The translations under genes were made by a program, and so were the position numbers. Positions 6,858 to 13,905 of a stretch of DNA of 20,308 nucleotides are shown here, one piece after another (position 1 is the first letter of the stretch; every line of letters starts with the position of its first letter). Below the pieces are notes generated by a model. That model saw only the letters and a list, made by a program, of their open reading frames with translations, made no database searches and had not been told where the DNA came from. The stretch comes from Desulfurococcales archaeon ex4484_204 (GTDB taxonomy: Archaea > Thermoproteota > Thermoprotei_A > Sulfolobales > NBVN01): NCBI GenBank assembly GCA_002255065.1, contig NJEF01000019.1, forward strand, positions 1 to 20,308, given 5' to 3'.

Positions 6858-7289
6858 TTAAGTTAAATTCCTAGGGCGTTTAAAACCCTTACCGAGCAGC
6901 TCAGCTATGCAGGTTATGGGCATGTACCTAACCCTGCACCCAGGTATCTCTAGGAGCTCCTTATGGAGCTTAACTATCTTTGAGGAGGGCCCCTCAACTA
7001 TCAGAGTTTCAAGGCAGAGCCCCCCCACGTGGGTGTGGGTGTAGCTCCTAACAACGTCCCTGTTGTTCTCAATGGCTTTAAAGAGCCTGCCCCGCTCAAC
7101 CCTACCCGATATCATCATGACTCCCCCGCACCTATGGGGGACTAGGTAGTGTAGGTGGTCATCTATGAACACCCTTATAGCGTCCTCAACGAGGCTCGAC
7201 CTATCCGCGTTCAGCACCTCAGCTAGCCTGTCAAGGGCCTCAGCAACGCCCTCGGAGACCGATACACCGAACCTCCTCTTCCTACCCAT
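6858..7289 (-). CDS. NikR-like ribbon-helix-helix metalloregulator
   Basis: This 143-residue protein has the two-domain layout of NikR. An N-terminal ribbon-helix-helix DNA-binding domain (about 5-48, RFGVSVSEGVAEALDRLAEV) is followed by an ACT-like metal-binding domain (about 55-132). The metal motif reads THTHVGGLC, with His85, His87 and Cys92. The usual NikR site is His-x-His plus Cys, with one extra residue before the Cys, and another His about 11 positions upstream. That upstream His is absent here (NNRDVVRSY). The metal or affinity may therefore differ from canonical Ni(II) repressors. It is the last gene of the binding-protein/permease operon (start overlaps the permease end by 8 bp) and probably represses that operon when metal is plentiful. 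Confidence 0.75.
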   Translation of the reverse strand: MGRKRRFGVSVSEGVAEALDRLAEVLNADRSSLVEDAIRVFIDDHLHYLVPHRCGGVMMISGRVERGRLFKAIENNRDVVRSYTHTHVGGLCLETLIVEGPSSKIVKLHKELLEIPGCRVRYMPITCIAELLGKGFKRPRNLT

Positions 7290-8151
7290 ACCACCACCTC
7301 CTAATAGCTAGGACGGCTATGTATGTAAACAGTAGGATCAACCCGGTTACCCCGGCGGGGGCTAGGTCTAGGGCCACCGATAGGTAGAGCCCTACGAGGC
7401 TAGCGAGGAGGCTAACGTACACGCTCGTAGCCATAGCACCCCTAGCGCTCCTAGACCACGTAGTAGCTATAGCTGATGGAAGGAGGACGAGCACGTGCTC
7501 TAGGACGAAGCCCACCACCCTGATGAGGGCGACCGTAGTTACTGCTAGGAGGGTAAATACGAGGGCGTCGTAAGCCCCGGTGTTAACGCCAGCTAACCTA
7601 ACGTAGTCCCTATCGATACCTAGACACACCTGCTCTCTACGGGTTACGTAGATAAATAGGGCTGTCGCTAGGGCAACGCCTAGAGCGTAGGCGGCGTCCC
7701 ACCAGCTAGCTAGGAGGGGGTCCCCAACGATAACGGCCCACACGTTAGCCTCCATCGGGTACCTAGTTAGGACGTAGTAGATAGCTATTACGCTCCCTGA
7801 GGTTGTGAACGCTATGAACGCGCTGGTAGCTACGTCAGGCTCTATCCCCTTATGGATCATGTACCCGACAACGTAGATAGAGAGGGTGCCTATAAGGACA
7901 GCCCATAGGTACTCACCACCAACCCCTACAAGCCTTGCAACAGGTATTGAGAGGACGGCAGCGAAGAGTGCTGAGTGGGGTGATGCACTAGCTAGGAAGT
8001 AAAGCCTCCTAGCAGCTACCACAGGACTGAGGAACCCGTACGCAATAGCTGCTGAAGCCATTACAGCAACCCAGCGTAGCTCCGTAGTAACCCCTACGTA
8101 CGCAGCTACCACGGCTAGTACAGCTAGCGCTGCAAGCAGCTGAGGCCTCAC
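7282..8151 (-). CDS. ABC-3 family metal transporter permease (ZnuB-like)
   Basis: This 289-residue membrane protein is almost entirely hydrophobic, with about eight or nine segments. It has the SPVVAARRLYFLASASPHSALFA region near residue 42 that matches the family pattern in which the permease meets the ATPase and lines the channel (G-x-x-L-V-x-R-x-x-x-L-x-x-D-A-x-S-H in Zn/Mn permeases). It belongs to the ABC-3 group (ZnuB, MntB, TroC). The GTG start overlaps the stop of the binding-protein gene (GTGA). The NikR-like regulator follows with an 8 bp overlap. Its ATPase is the divergent gene at 9096. The metal (Zn, Mn, Ni or Co) is not determined by sequence. Confidence 0.82.
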   Translation of the reverse strand: MRPQLLAALAVLAVVAAYVGVTTELRWVAVMASAAIAYGFLSPVVAARRLYFLASASPHSALFAAVLSIPVARLVGVGGEYLWAVLIGTLSIYVVGYMIHKGIEPDVATSAFIAFTTSGSVIAIYYVLTRYPMEANVWAVIVGDPLLASWWDAAYALGVALATALFIYVTRREQVCLGIDRDYVRLAGVNTGAYDALVFTLLAVTTVALIRVVGFVLEHVLVLLPSAIATTWSRSARGAMATSVYVSLLASLVGLYLSVALDLAPAGVTGLILLFTYIAVLAIRRWWYG

Positions 8152-9047
8152 CTAGACCGCCTCCTAAGCCACGCTAGGACAGCTACCACAGCAACTACAG
8201 CAGTAACAGCAGCTCCAGCCCCCCATAACGGCCACGCACTAGCCGTTGGTGCCTTAGAAGTAGGTACCTCTAACTCCCCAGCAATAGATAGCGCCTGGGT
8301 TAGGACATCCCTTAACTTATCGATCATGCTGCCCTCCTGGAAGGGCTGGGGTACGTAGATCACTGGAATACCTGCCTCCCCAGCAATACCTTTAAGCATC
8401 TCAGACGCCTTAGACCTCGGCGGCTTAGCTACTACAGCCAGCCTAACCTCGCCACTCCTGACAGCCTCCCTAATCCTGGATACATCGCTAGGCGATGCAG
8501 GGACTCCGCGCTCCTTAATGACTAAGTATTTAACGTCTACCCCTAGCCACGTAACTGCATATTGAGCTAGGGGTGTATCGGCTGCCGCTACAACACCTAG
8601 CCTCGGCGCCCTACCAACGAGCTCTCTTACCTCGCTAGCAACCCTGGCAGCAGCATCCCTGTAGTGCTTAGAGCACTCAGGCCTAAGGGTTGATAGGGTG
8701 TTAGCTAGGTAAGTTATGAACTCCACGTAGTTAACGGGGTCGTATATAGGCATGTGGTAGTTAGGAGTTCCTAACACCGGGTTGGAGAGGATCTTAACAC
8801 CAGGGATCTCCGGGATCTCTACTAGCAACGCCCTAAGCTCCCCCCTCCTAATGAGATCCTTAACTACTACCTCAAAGGGCGCGTGGGCTGTAGACACTAC
8901 TAGGTCAGCCCTCCTCAACTTCTCGACATCGGGCTCTACATCGTACACCAGGTTAGAGAAGGTAACCACTACGTAGCACCCATTGCCCGCGTGGGTGGGC
9001 GTCAGGGTTAGTAGCACCAGCAGAGCGGCTAGAGCTACCGCCCTCAC
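8148..9047 (-). CDS. ZnuA-like metal-binding solute-binding protein, membrane anchored
   Basis: This protein (about 299 residues from GTG 9047) has a signal sequence (RAVALAALLVLLTLTPTHA) and a C-terminal membrane anchor (AAVTAVVAVVAVLAWLRRRSR), so it should sit on the outer face of the membrane. The middle resembles cluster A-I metal-binding proteins: VEPDVEKLRRADLVV, then STAHAPFE, PNYHMPIYDP and the long linker helix before a second lobe. It is atypical. The segment with the first ligand (P-H-x-Y-E-P) is missing, and the second-lobe His/Glu position reads AADTPLAQY. Only two His (in STAHAPF and PNYHMP) are obvious ligands. I prefer GTG 9047 because it has GGTGATG upstream and the TATA box lies about 35 bp away. 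An ATG at 9077 would lie upstream of the predicted transcript start. Confidence 0.75.
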   Translation of the reverse strand: MRAVALAALLVLLTLTPTHAGNGCYVVVTFSNLVYDVEPDVEKLRRADLVVSTAHAPFEVVVKDLIRRGELRALLVEIPEIPGVKILSNPVLGTPNYHMPIYDPVNYVEFITYLANTLSTLRPECSKHYRDAAARVASEVRELVGRAPRLGVVAAADTPLAQYAVTWLGVDVKYLVIKERGVPASPSDVSRIREAVRSGEVRLAVVAKPPRSKASEMLKGIAGEAGIPVIYVPQPFQEGSMIDKLRDVLTQALSIAGELEVPTSKAPTASAWPLWGAGAAVTAVVAVVAVLAWLRRRSR

Positions 9048-9063
9048 TTCATCACCAAACCTA

Positions 9064-9073
9064 TTGTGCACAA
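9064..9073. promoter_or_regulatory. TTGTGCACAA palindrome, candidate metal-regulator operator
   Basis: A perfect 10 bp palindrome lies between the minus-strand TATA box (about 9078-9088) and the predicted start of the binding-protein operon transcript, a usual position for archaeal repressor operators. The half-site TGTGCA recurs at 9097-9102, over the first codons of the divergent ATPase gene. The operon encodes a NikR-like protein that could bind here; that link is inferred. Confidence 0.5.
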
Positions 9074-9074
9074 A

Positions 9075-9088
9075 CATTAATAAGATTC
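9075..9088. promoter_or_regulatory. Shared AT-rich core with TATA elements in both directions
   Basis: CATTAATAAG reads as a TATA-like element for the plus-strand ATPase gene. Its complement (CTTATTAATG, preceded by AAT) serves the minus-strand binding-protein operon. Overlapping TATA elements would make the two transcription units compete for, or share, TBP binding. Confidence 0.5.
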
Positions 9089-9095
9089 ACGAGAA

Positions 9096-9896
9096 ATGTG
9101 CATGGGGGAGGATGTGAGGAAGTCCACGGTAAGCATTGAGGAGCTAACGATTAGCTACGGCTCAGACCTAGCTGTTGAGGACGTCACCCTGAGGTTTGAA
9201 GGCCCCGGTTTAGTGCTGATCCTGGGGCCTAACGGTGCGGGTAAGACGACCCTGCTTAAGGCCATCCTAGGCCTCCTAAGCCCCGTTAAGGGGAGGGTGC
9301 TTGTAAACGGCGTGGATGTCTCCGGAAGGCCTGATAAGGCTGGGCGCTATGTAGGGTACGTACCTCAGCTATTCCTTGCAGGGAGCCGCTACCCGGTAAC
9401 CCCCTGGGAGCTCGTTGAGTCCTCCCTCCTCCTCTATAGGAGGAGGTGGCCAAGGGTTTTTGCAGGGGTTAGGGATAGGGAGAGCGTTGCCAGCACCCTC
9501 AAGCTGGTAGGGCTTCACAAGGACTCATGGTTTAAGAGCTTGTGGAGCCTCTCAGGGGGGCAGAGGCAGAGGGTTCTAATAGCTAGGGCCCTAGTCCATA
9601 ACCCACCGATCCTGGTGCTAGACGAGCCCCTATCAGCTGTAGACCCTGCTGGTAAGGTGAGCTTAGCTAGGTTCATAAGCAAGCTATCCAGTGCTAAGCT
9701 CGTTATAGTCACGAGCCACGACCCAACCCTATTCCTACCATACACGAAAACAGTCGTTCTCCTTAATAAGAGGGTGTACGGGGCCGGGAGGCCTGAGGAG
9801 GTCCTAACCCTAGAGAACGCCAGGTTGGTGTACGGGGATGCTGCAGTACTAGTTAGGGAGTACGTTCACATAAGCAACGGCCACATACACACCTAG
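9096..9896 (+). CDS. ABC transporter ATPase, ZnuC-like
   Basis: A 266-residue cytosolic ATPase that powers the metal importer. All nucleotide-binding motifs are intact: Walker A GPNGAGKTT (44-52), Q-loop VPQ (Gln91), signature LSGGQRQR (152-159), Walker B ILVLDEP (172-178) and the H-loop TSHD (His208). The short form without a regulatory domain and the GxDVSGRPDKAGRYVGYVPQ spacing suit the Zn/Mn group. It is transcribed divergently from the binding-protein/permease/regulator operon. The C-terminus ends HISNGHIHT, a small His cluster that could bind metal. The start is uncertain. ATG 9096, ATG 9102 and GTG 9114 (preceded by GGGGGAGG) are in frame, and the TATA spacing favours one of the later two. 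Confidence 0.88.
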   Translation: MCMGEDVRKSTVSIEELTISYGSDLAVEDVTLRFEGPGLVLILGPNGAGKTTLLKAILGLLSPVKGRVLVNGVDVSGRPDKAGRYVGYVPQLFLAGSRYPVTPWELVESSLLLYRRRWPRVFAGVRDRESVASTLKLVGLHKDSWFKSLWSLSGGQRQRVLIARALVHNPPILVLDEPLSAVDPAGKVSLARFISKLSSAKLVIVTSHDPTLFLPYTKTVVLLNKRVYGAGRPEEVLTLENARLVYGDAAVLVREYVHISNGHIHT

Positions 9897-9918
9897 GTAG
9901 AGGCTAAGGGCTCAGCGC

Positions 9919-10653
9919 TCACTGCTTAGCGAAGCCCTTAAGACCCTCTAACCTCCTCCCAACGTTGTGAAGCGCCTTAACAGCCCTATCTACGTCCACA
10001 CACAGCTCACTACCCCTTAAAGCCCTTAACCCCTCAACATAAACTCTGATACTGCCTAGAAGCCTAAACACCACCCCCAGGTCTAGGTAGGTAAACGATG
10101 CCTTCCCCAACCCCTTAACGCCTAGGTCCCTGTACATGTCTATCGGCATAGGTTTAGGTAGGGGCATGGAGCACTCCTTACTAGCCCTAAGGAGTAGGTT
10201 AGGAGGTGTTTTAAGGCTCCTCACCACGTAGCCCGGCACCTTACCCTTACACCCCCCAGGCACGGTGGCCCATAGGTTGAGGTGGGGGGGGCTCACCACA
10301 ATATCTACGTTGCAGTACATGCCGACAACGTGCCACACCCTCAGCCTATCCTGCGATACGAAGAACACTAACCCACCGCTAACGAGCCTCCTAGGCCTTA
10401 ACGCGTGGAGCGGTGGTGCGTACCCGTAGTAATACCTATCGCTGAAGCCCTCGAAGAAGTTCCACCACTCACGCCCGAAGCAGTAATCCCTAACGAAGCT
10501 GTACCTAGCTGGGGGCCTACCACTTAAACACTCACTAAAGCTCCCCTGGTCCCACCCCCTATAGCAGTTACGGGACCAGGCTACCTTCCACGCTAGAGCG
10601 GGCTCCGGCAACTCCAGCCTACATATAAGTACCGCTAAACAAATAAACATCAT
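9919..10653 (-). CDS. Unrecognised Cys/Trp/Tyr-rich protein
   Basis: I do not recognise this 244-residue protein. It has six cysteines between residues 30 and 161 (30, 42, 58, 114, 135, 161) and many aromatics in the first half (AWKVAWSRNCYRGWD, CFGREWWNFFEGFSDRYYYG). The segment GGLVFFVSQDRLRVWHVVG looks a little like the central strands of PUA-like EVE/ASCH domains, a weak resemblance only. The second half is helical and basic. The start is uncertain: ATG 10653 and ATG 10650 are possible, and a TTG at 10611 would remove a hydrophobic N-terminus (MMFICLAVLIC). It begins 26 bp after the beta-propeller gene on the same strand and may be cotranscribed; its 3' end faces the ATPase gene across 22 bp. 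Confidence 0.5.
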   Translation of the reverse strand: MMFICLAVLICRLELPEPALAWKVAWSRNCYRGWDQGSFSECLSGRPPARYSFVRDYCFGREWWNFFEGFSDRYYYGYAPPLHALRPRRLVSGGLVFFVSQDRLRVWHVVGMYCNVDIVVSPPHLNLWATVPGGCKGKVPGYVVRSLKTPPNLLLRASKECSMPLPKPMPIDMYRDLGVKGLGKASFTYLDLGVVFRLLGSIRVYVEGLRALRGSELCVDVDRAVKALHNVGRRLEGLKGFAKQ

Positions 10654-10679
10654 CTAACTTAGGGAGGTTTGAAGAAAAG

Positions 10680-12983
10680 TTATCTTGTAGTTAGGCTTAT
10701 CTGGGCTACCTCCCCTAAATCCTTATCGCTAACCACCTTAATCGCTACGTGGGATACCGCGTACATGTAGTCACCTATGTACAGCTCCCTAACACCTCCC
10801 GGAAGCGGTACCACACCCTTAAGCCTTAAGAACCCGTCGCCATCCTCAACAACCGCTACGCCGTCAACAGCCCTACCACAAGCTACCGGGAACGCTATGT
10901 AGCCCTTCTCAGGGTTTATTAGGAACGCCTTATGGTCCCTAAAGAGGGGTGAGCAGTGGTAGTCCTTAAGCACCACCTTAGAGACCTCAGTGATGTTGCT
11001 GGGATCCGAGATATCGAATAGGGACACCTTAACACATCCCCTAAAACCGCTGCCGCCGCTGTACCCAACACCTATCAAGTACTTATCCCCGTAGGGGTGT
11101 AGGTACTCCGAGTAGCCAGGTATCTTGAGGAACCCGATGACCTTCGGCTCCCTAGGGTTGCTGAGATCTATACCGAATAAGGGGTCGATGCTCCTATACG
11201 TAACCAGGTACATTAGATCCCCTAGGTACCTAGCTGCGTAAACCCTCTCACCAGGTGCTAAACCTTCAAGCCTACCAACCACTGTTAAATTCATGTCCAG
11301 GATGTACACGTTATTAAACCTCTTAGCCCTAACCCATCCTGAGCCCTCAACGACGTAGTTCCTGGACGTAGTAGCGACCCTGAAGTAGCCGCCGTACTCA
11401 TCCATTGAGAACTGGTCTAGAACCATGCCGGGAACCGCCCCCTTAGCCTCAGCGGTCACGTTAAGCCCCCTAAGCGAGAACCTGTAGATCACCGTCTCGT
11501 CAAGGCTTAAACCCCTAATGACGTCGTTAACGGTCTTGGTGTACTCCCTCAACACCTTCAACCTCTCCTCCCTACTAAGCCTGTTGAACCAGTCAGCCAC
11601 TATGTCAGCGGCCCTCCTAACCTTAATGCTCCACGGCGCTGAGGAGTTTAGAACTCCCTCAACCCTAGCGCTAACATCACCTGGTAGCTTAGGTAGTAGA
11701 GCCTTAACAACCTCGGTAAACACGTCCCTAAACTCGGCCCACCTAGGGCTCAGGATGTACATGTTTGAAGTACTTACGTAAACCCACGCAGAGCTGCCGA
11801 CCATGAACACGTTATCTAGGTACTTAAGGTCTCTAACGTTGATAGCTAGCACCGTCGTGAACGTGTACCTAACGTCGGGCCCTAGGAAAGCTATCCTGCT
11901 GGGACTCACCGGGGCCCCGTTTATAGTTGGTAGCGGTACGTAGTCCTTAACGAGCTTAATGGGCATGCTAGCTATTACGTAGACGCAGTCACCGATCATT
12001 CTAGACGTTACGTACTGCCCGCTAACGCTTACGTTAAGGACGAGCTTAGGGCTACCTACACTGCTGACATCGTACACGTAGACTGTGGTGTTGTAGGAGG
12101 GAGGCCCCCAGGGGGTCACTGGCAGGGGTATCCGCACTGTCGTAGTGCTTGGGGGAGTAGTTGCTGTCGTGGTCGTAGTGCCCGGGGCAGTCACCGTCCT
12201 GGTGATAGTTACGGTCTTAATTACCGTGACCTCCCCAGCGGTGGTTTCAGCGATTGCTAGGGGCATTATGGGTAGGGGCATCACTATAACTACTAACCTA
12301 TTCCCAGCTATGAATAGCCCCCTAACACTACCGTTAAACTTGATCCTGCACTCAACACCTAGGCTGCTGGGGGGGTACGCCTTAACTACGACGACCTCGT
12401 TGCCTCTAGCTACGTAGATGTACTTGCCGTCGGTCTTAACTATGTCGGCCTCATCGACGCCAGCTACCTGAACGTTAGTTTTCGAGAACGCTGGCGCTCT
12501 ACCGACCCCGTACTCTGCAGCAACACCCTCTACTGACTGCTTACTGCTGAGGATTAAGGGGATTGCTACCGTCTTAGGTGAGGGCACCGTCGCTGTTGGG
12601 GTTACGGTAACGATGGGGGTGACGAACCCCAGCGTTGTTAATGTGTCGGCCGCTAAGCTAAACCTGCTACTACTTAACGACTCCTTAACCACGTTAACGA
12701 GCTCCTCATAGGACCTAAAAGTTCTAGCAAAGCCCTGCACTACAGGCTGCGTAGCTGGGGGAGGGCTTGATGTCCGGGCTGGTGGCCGAGAGCTACTCGT
12801 TGATACCCCGGCGGGGTGCTGGGGTGTTGAGGTGTTAGTAGGGGTGCTGAGCCGCGGGGTCGACGTCTGGCTGGTTTGAACGCTAGGCCTCCACACACCC
12901 GCTACGAGGGTGCCTAAAGCACCCGCTAGGACTATGGCTACTAAGGCAACCACTAAGGCGTACCTACTAGTCCAGGTCAACAC
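10680..12983 (-). CDS. Secreted beta-propeller domain protein (COG4880-type)
   Basis: A 767-residue surface protein. Residues 9-29 form one membrane segment (signal anchor or signal peptide), followed by a Ser/Thr/Pro-rich stalk at about 33-82. The core starts with SKTNVQVAGVDEADIVKTDG (167-186), the signature of the archaeal C-terminal beta-propeller family distantly related to WD-40 repeats. Repeated blades follow, such as KYIYVARGNEVVVV, DKYLIGVGYSG and DYMYAVSHVAIKVV. A Thr-rich loop (about 252-284) is inserted between blades, probably an exposed glycosylated loop. Function is unknown; binding of proteins or surface ligands is plausible. The start GTG 12983 has GGTGGAG just upstream, and a TATA-like element lies about 30 bp away. 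An out-of-frame ATG at 12991-12993 should not be used. Confidence 0.8.
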   Translation of the reverse strand: MLTWTSRYALVVALVAIVLAGALGTLVAGVWRPSVQTSQTSTPRLSTPTNTSTPQHPAGVSTSSSRPPARTSSPPPATQPVVQGFARTFRSYEELVNVVKESLSSSRFSLAADTLTTLGFVTPIVTVTPTATVPSPKTVAIPLILSSKQSVEGVAAEYGVGRAPAFSKTNVQVAGVDEADIVKTDGKYIYVARGNEVVVVKAYPPSSLGVECRIKFNGSVRGLFIAGNRLVVIVMPLPIMPLAIAETTAGEVTVIKTVTITRTVTAPGTTTTTATTPPSTTTVRIPLPVTPWGPPSYNTTVYVYDVSSVGSPKLVLNVSVSGQYVTSRMIGDCVYVIASMPIKLVKDYVPLPTINGAPVSPSRIAFLGPDVRYTFTTVLAINVRDLKYLDNVFMVGSSAWVYVSTSNMYILSPRWAEFRDVFTEVVKALLPKLPGDVSARVEGVLNSSAPWSIKVRRAADIVADWFNRLSREERLKVLREYTKTVNDVIRGLSLDETVIYRFSLRGLNVTAEAKGAVPGMVLDQFSMDEYGGYFRVATTSRNYVVEGSGWVRAKRFNNVYILDMNLTVVGRLEGLAPGERVYAARYLGDLMYLVTYRSIDPLFGIDLSNPREPKVIGFLKIPGYSEYLHPYGDKYLIGVGYSGGSGFRGCVKVSLFDISDPSNITEVSKVVLKDYHCSPLFRDHKAFLINPEKGYIAFPVACGRAVDGVAVVEDGDGFLRLKGVVPLPGGVRELYIGDYMYAVSHVAIKVVSDKDLGEVAQISLTTR

Positions 12984-13003
12984 GCTCCACCATAACTACT
13001 TAA

Positions 13004-13018
13004 GTCTCTAAAGCTTTA
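13004..13018 (-). promoter_or_regulatory. TATA-like promoter element of the beta-propeller gene
   Basis: On the minus strand the sequence reads GTTAAAGCTTTAGAG. Its centre is about 28 bp upstream of the GTG at 12983, consistent with a very short leader carrying the GGTGGAG ribosome binding site. Confidence 0.4.
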
Positions 13019-13046
13019 ACACTAATGAGTGGAACCAGTTGTTCGA

Positions 13047-13088
13047 CACACTAGAATTAGTGTGAGAGGGTTAAGGGCCTTTTAACCC
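13047..13088. repeat. Two adjacent inverted repeats upstream of the beta-propeller gene
   Basis: CACACTA (13047-13053) and TAGTGTG (13058-13064) are perfect complements around GAAT. Four bases later GGGTTAA (13068-13074) and TTAACCC (13082-13088) are perfect complements around seven bases. They lie 30-75 bp upstream of the beta-propeller promoter. They may be operators, or hairpins of an unmapped transcript. The rest of 13089-13175 shows nothing that I can name. Confidence 0.5.
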
Positions 13089-13175
13089 CTACATCTAGTA
13101 ATACATTAAACACGAGCTCCCGCTCCTACCTACAAACCCTTGTACTCTTTAAGGAAGTCCTAGCGGTTGGTGGCT

Positions 13176-13185
13176 ACTTATTAAC
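13176..13185 (+). promoter_or_regulatory. TATA-like element before the structured non-coding stretch
   Basis: ACTTATTAAC is a reasonable TATA box and would start a plus-strand transcript near 13205, just where the hairpin-rich segment begins. No good reading frame follows, which suggests a non-coding product. Confidence 0.35.
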
Positions 13186-13199
13186 TAGGAAGGGCTTAT

Positions 13200-13392
13200 G
13201 TACCCCTACCCCAATATACTAGTTGGGTACCAGTCCTGCTCACTGCGGTACCCACGGAGCACACCCAAAGCCTGGGCCTCGAGGTCCCCAAGGGTATTAG
13301 CCCTTGGCCCTCAAGCTCGGGCTGAGGGCGTGCCCCGTGACTCCGCACGAGCAGGGGTAACACCCACTTCTCATAGAGGTATTACCCCTTAA
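13200..13392 (+). ncRNA. Candidate structured non-coding RNA
   Basis: This stretch is richer in G+C than its immediate flanks and is dense in complementary arms. CCCAA/TTGGG lie around 13212-13227. GGGTACC (13224-13230) pairs with GGTACCC (13246-13252), and its loop contains TGCTC, which can pair with GAGCA just downstream, a possible pseudoknot. AAGGG/CCCTT, GCCCTCA/TGAGGGC, CGTGC/GCACG and finally GGGGTAA/TTACCCC (about 13354-13387) follow. A plus-strand TATA box precedes it. It is not a tRNA, and I found none of the conserved SRP or RNase P RNA sequences. A 64-codon frame crosses it but has no protein-like character. Strand is chosen from the TATA box; expression is unproven. Confidence 0.4.
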
Positions 13393-13408
13393 TTACTCAA
13401 GTAATTAA
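13389..13408. repeat. AT-rich perfect inverted repeat (9 bp arms)
   Basis: TTAATTACTCAAGTAATTAA has 9 bp arms around a 2 bp centre. It closes the structured segment and lies about 65-80 bp upstream of the first nuclease-fold gene. It could be a regulator binding site for that gene or a terminator-like feature for the transcript before it. Confidence 0.55.
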
Positions 13409-13433
13409 CAGCCCGCAGTGTTAAAGCGTGCAG

Positions 13434-13442
13434 TACTTAAGA
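13434..13442 (+). promoter_or_regulatory. TATA-like element of the first nuclease-fold gene
   Basis: TACTTAAGA is centred about 34 bp upstream of the ATG at 13472. The predicted leader overlaps a small hairpin, CCCTG/CAGGG at about 13452-13466, next to the start codon. Confidence 0.45.
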
Positions 13443-13471
13443 CTCATTAACCCCTGACTACCAGGGCTAGA

Positions 13472-13897
13472 ATGGCTAGCGCTGACCTCCTGGGCAGTGA
13501 GGAACGCCTTGTAAATACTATAGCTAACCTATTCCTACTAGCTGGGCTCCCAGTAATGAAGCACGTTAGCGTTGACGGCTTTGAAATAGATATCCTAGCC
13601 ATAGAGCCCGGAAGCCCTAGGGACTCCGTGGTCATCGTTGAGGTTAAGAAGAGGCCTAAGCCAAAGCTTCTTAAGCAGGTGTTTAAGAGGCTGGAGTACG
13701 CTGACTACGTCTACGTCGGGGTCCCCTACACATGGTACGCCTGGGCCTACAACAAGCTTCCAAGAAGTGTCGGGGTTATAGTGGTTATCGATAATGAAGC
13801 GGTCATTCTAAGGAGCGCTACGTGGGTGGGTAATGGGGGCAGGCTATTGAGGAAGATCGGGAGTGCTAATCAGTTGCCTATGCAGGAGGCCCCTTAA
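13472..13897 (+). CDS. PD-(D/E)XK nuclease-fold protein 1
   Basis: This 141-residue protein has the core of the restriction-endonuclease-like fold. Glu10/Glu11 lie in the first helix, Asp40 is in FEIDILAI, and VIVEVKKR has Glu57 and Lys59. The helix KLLKQVFKRLEYADYVYVGV then leads into a last strand pair. It is about the size of Holliday-junction resolvases (Hjc/Hje) and of small stand-alone restriction-type nucleases, but I cannot assign it to either. The last 20 residues look disordered. It converges on a second gene of the same layout 8 bp away, and shared features such as P-x-x-x-WYA-x-A, the EVK motif and strand spacing suggest paralogs. DNA repair, recombination or defence are the reasonable roles. 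Confidence 0.6.
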   Translation: MASADLLGSEERLVNTIANLFLLAGLPVMKHVSVDGFEIDILAIEPGSPRDSVVIVEVKKRPKPKLLKQVFKRLEYADYVYVGVPYTWYAWAYNKLPRSVGVIVVIDNEAVILRSATWVGNGGRLLRKIGSANQLPMQEAP

Positions 13898-13905
13898 GAA
13901 CCCCT

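Noticed and set aside
9048..9056. GTGATGA resembling a C/D-box sRNA C box on the minus strand
   Set aside because: It is the ribosome binding site and start region of the binding-protein gene, and no matching D box follows at the right distance.
10621..10630. ACATATAAGT as a TATA box for the unrecognised gene at 9919-10653
   Set aside because: It lies inside the reading frame, and no suitable start codon follows within the usual distance.
13198..13392. 64-codon plus-strand frame across the structured segment
   Set aside because: Composition is arbitrary (many Ser/Pro/Arg), no ribosome binding site, and the DNA is better explained by base-paired arms.
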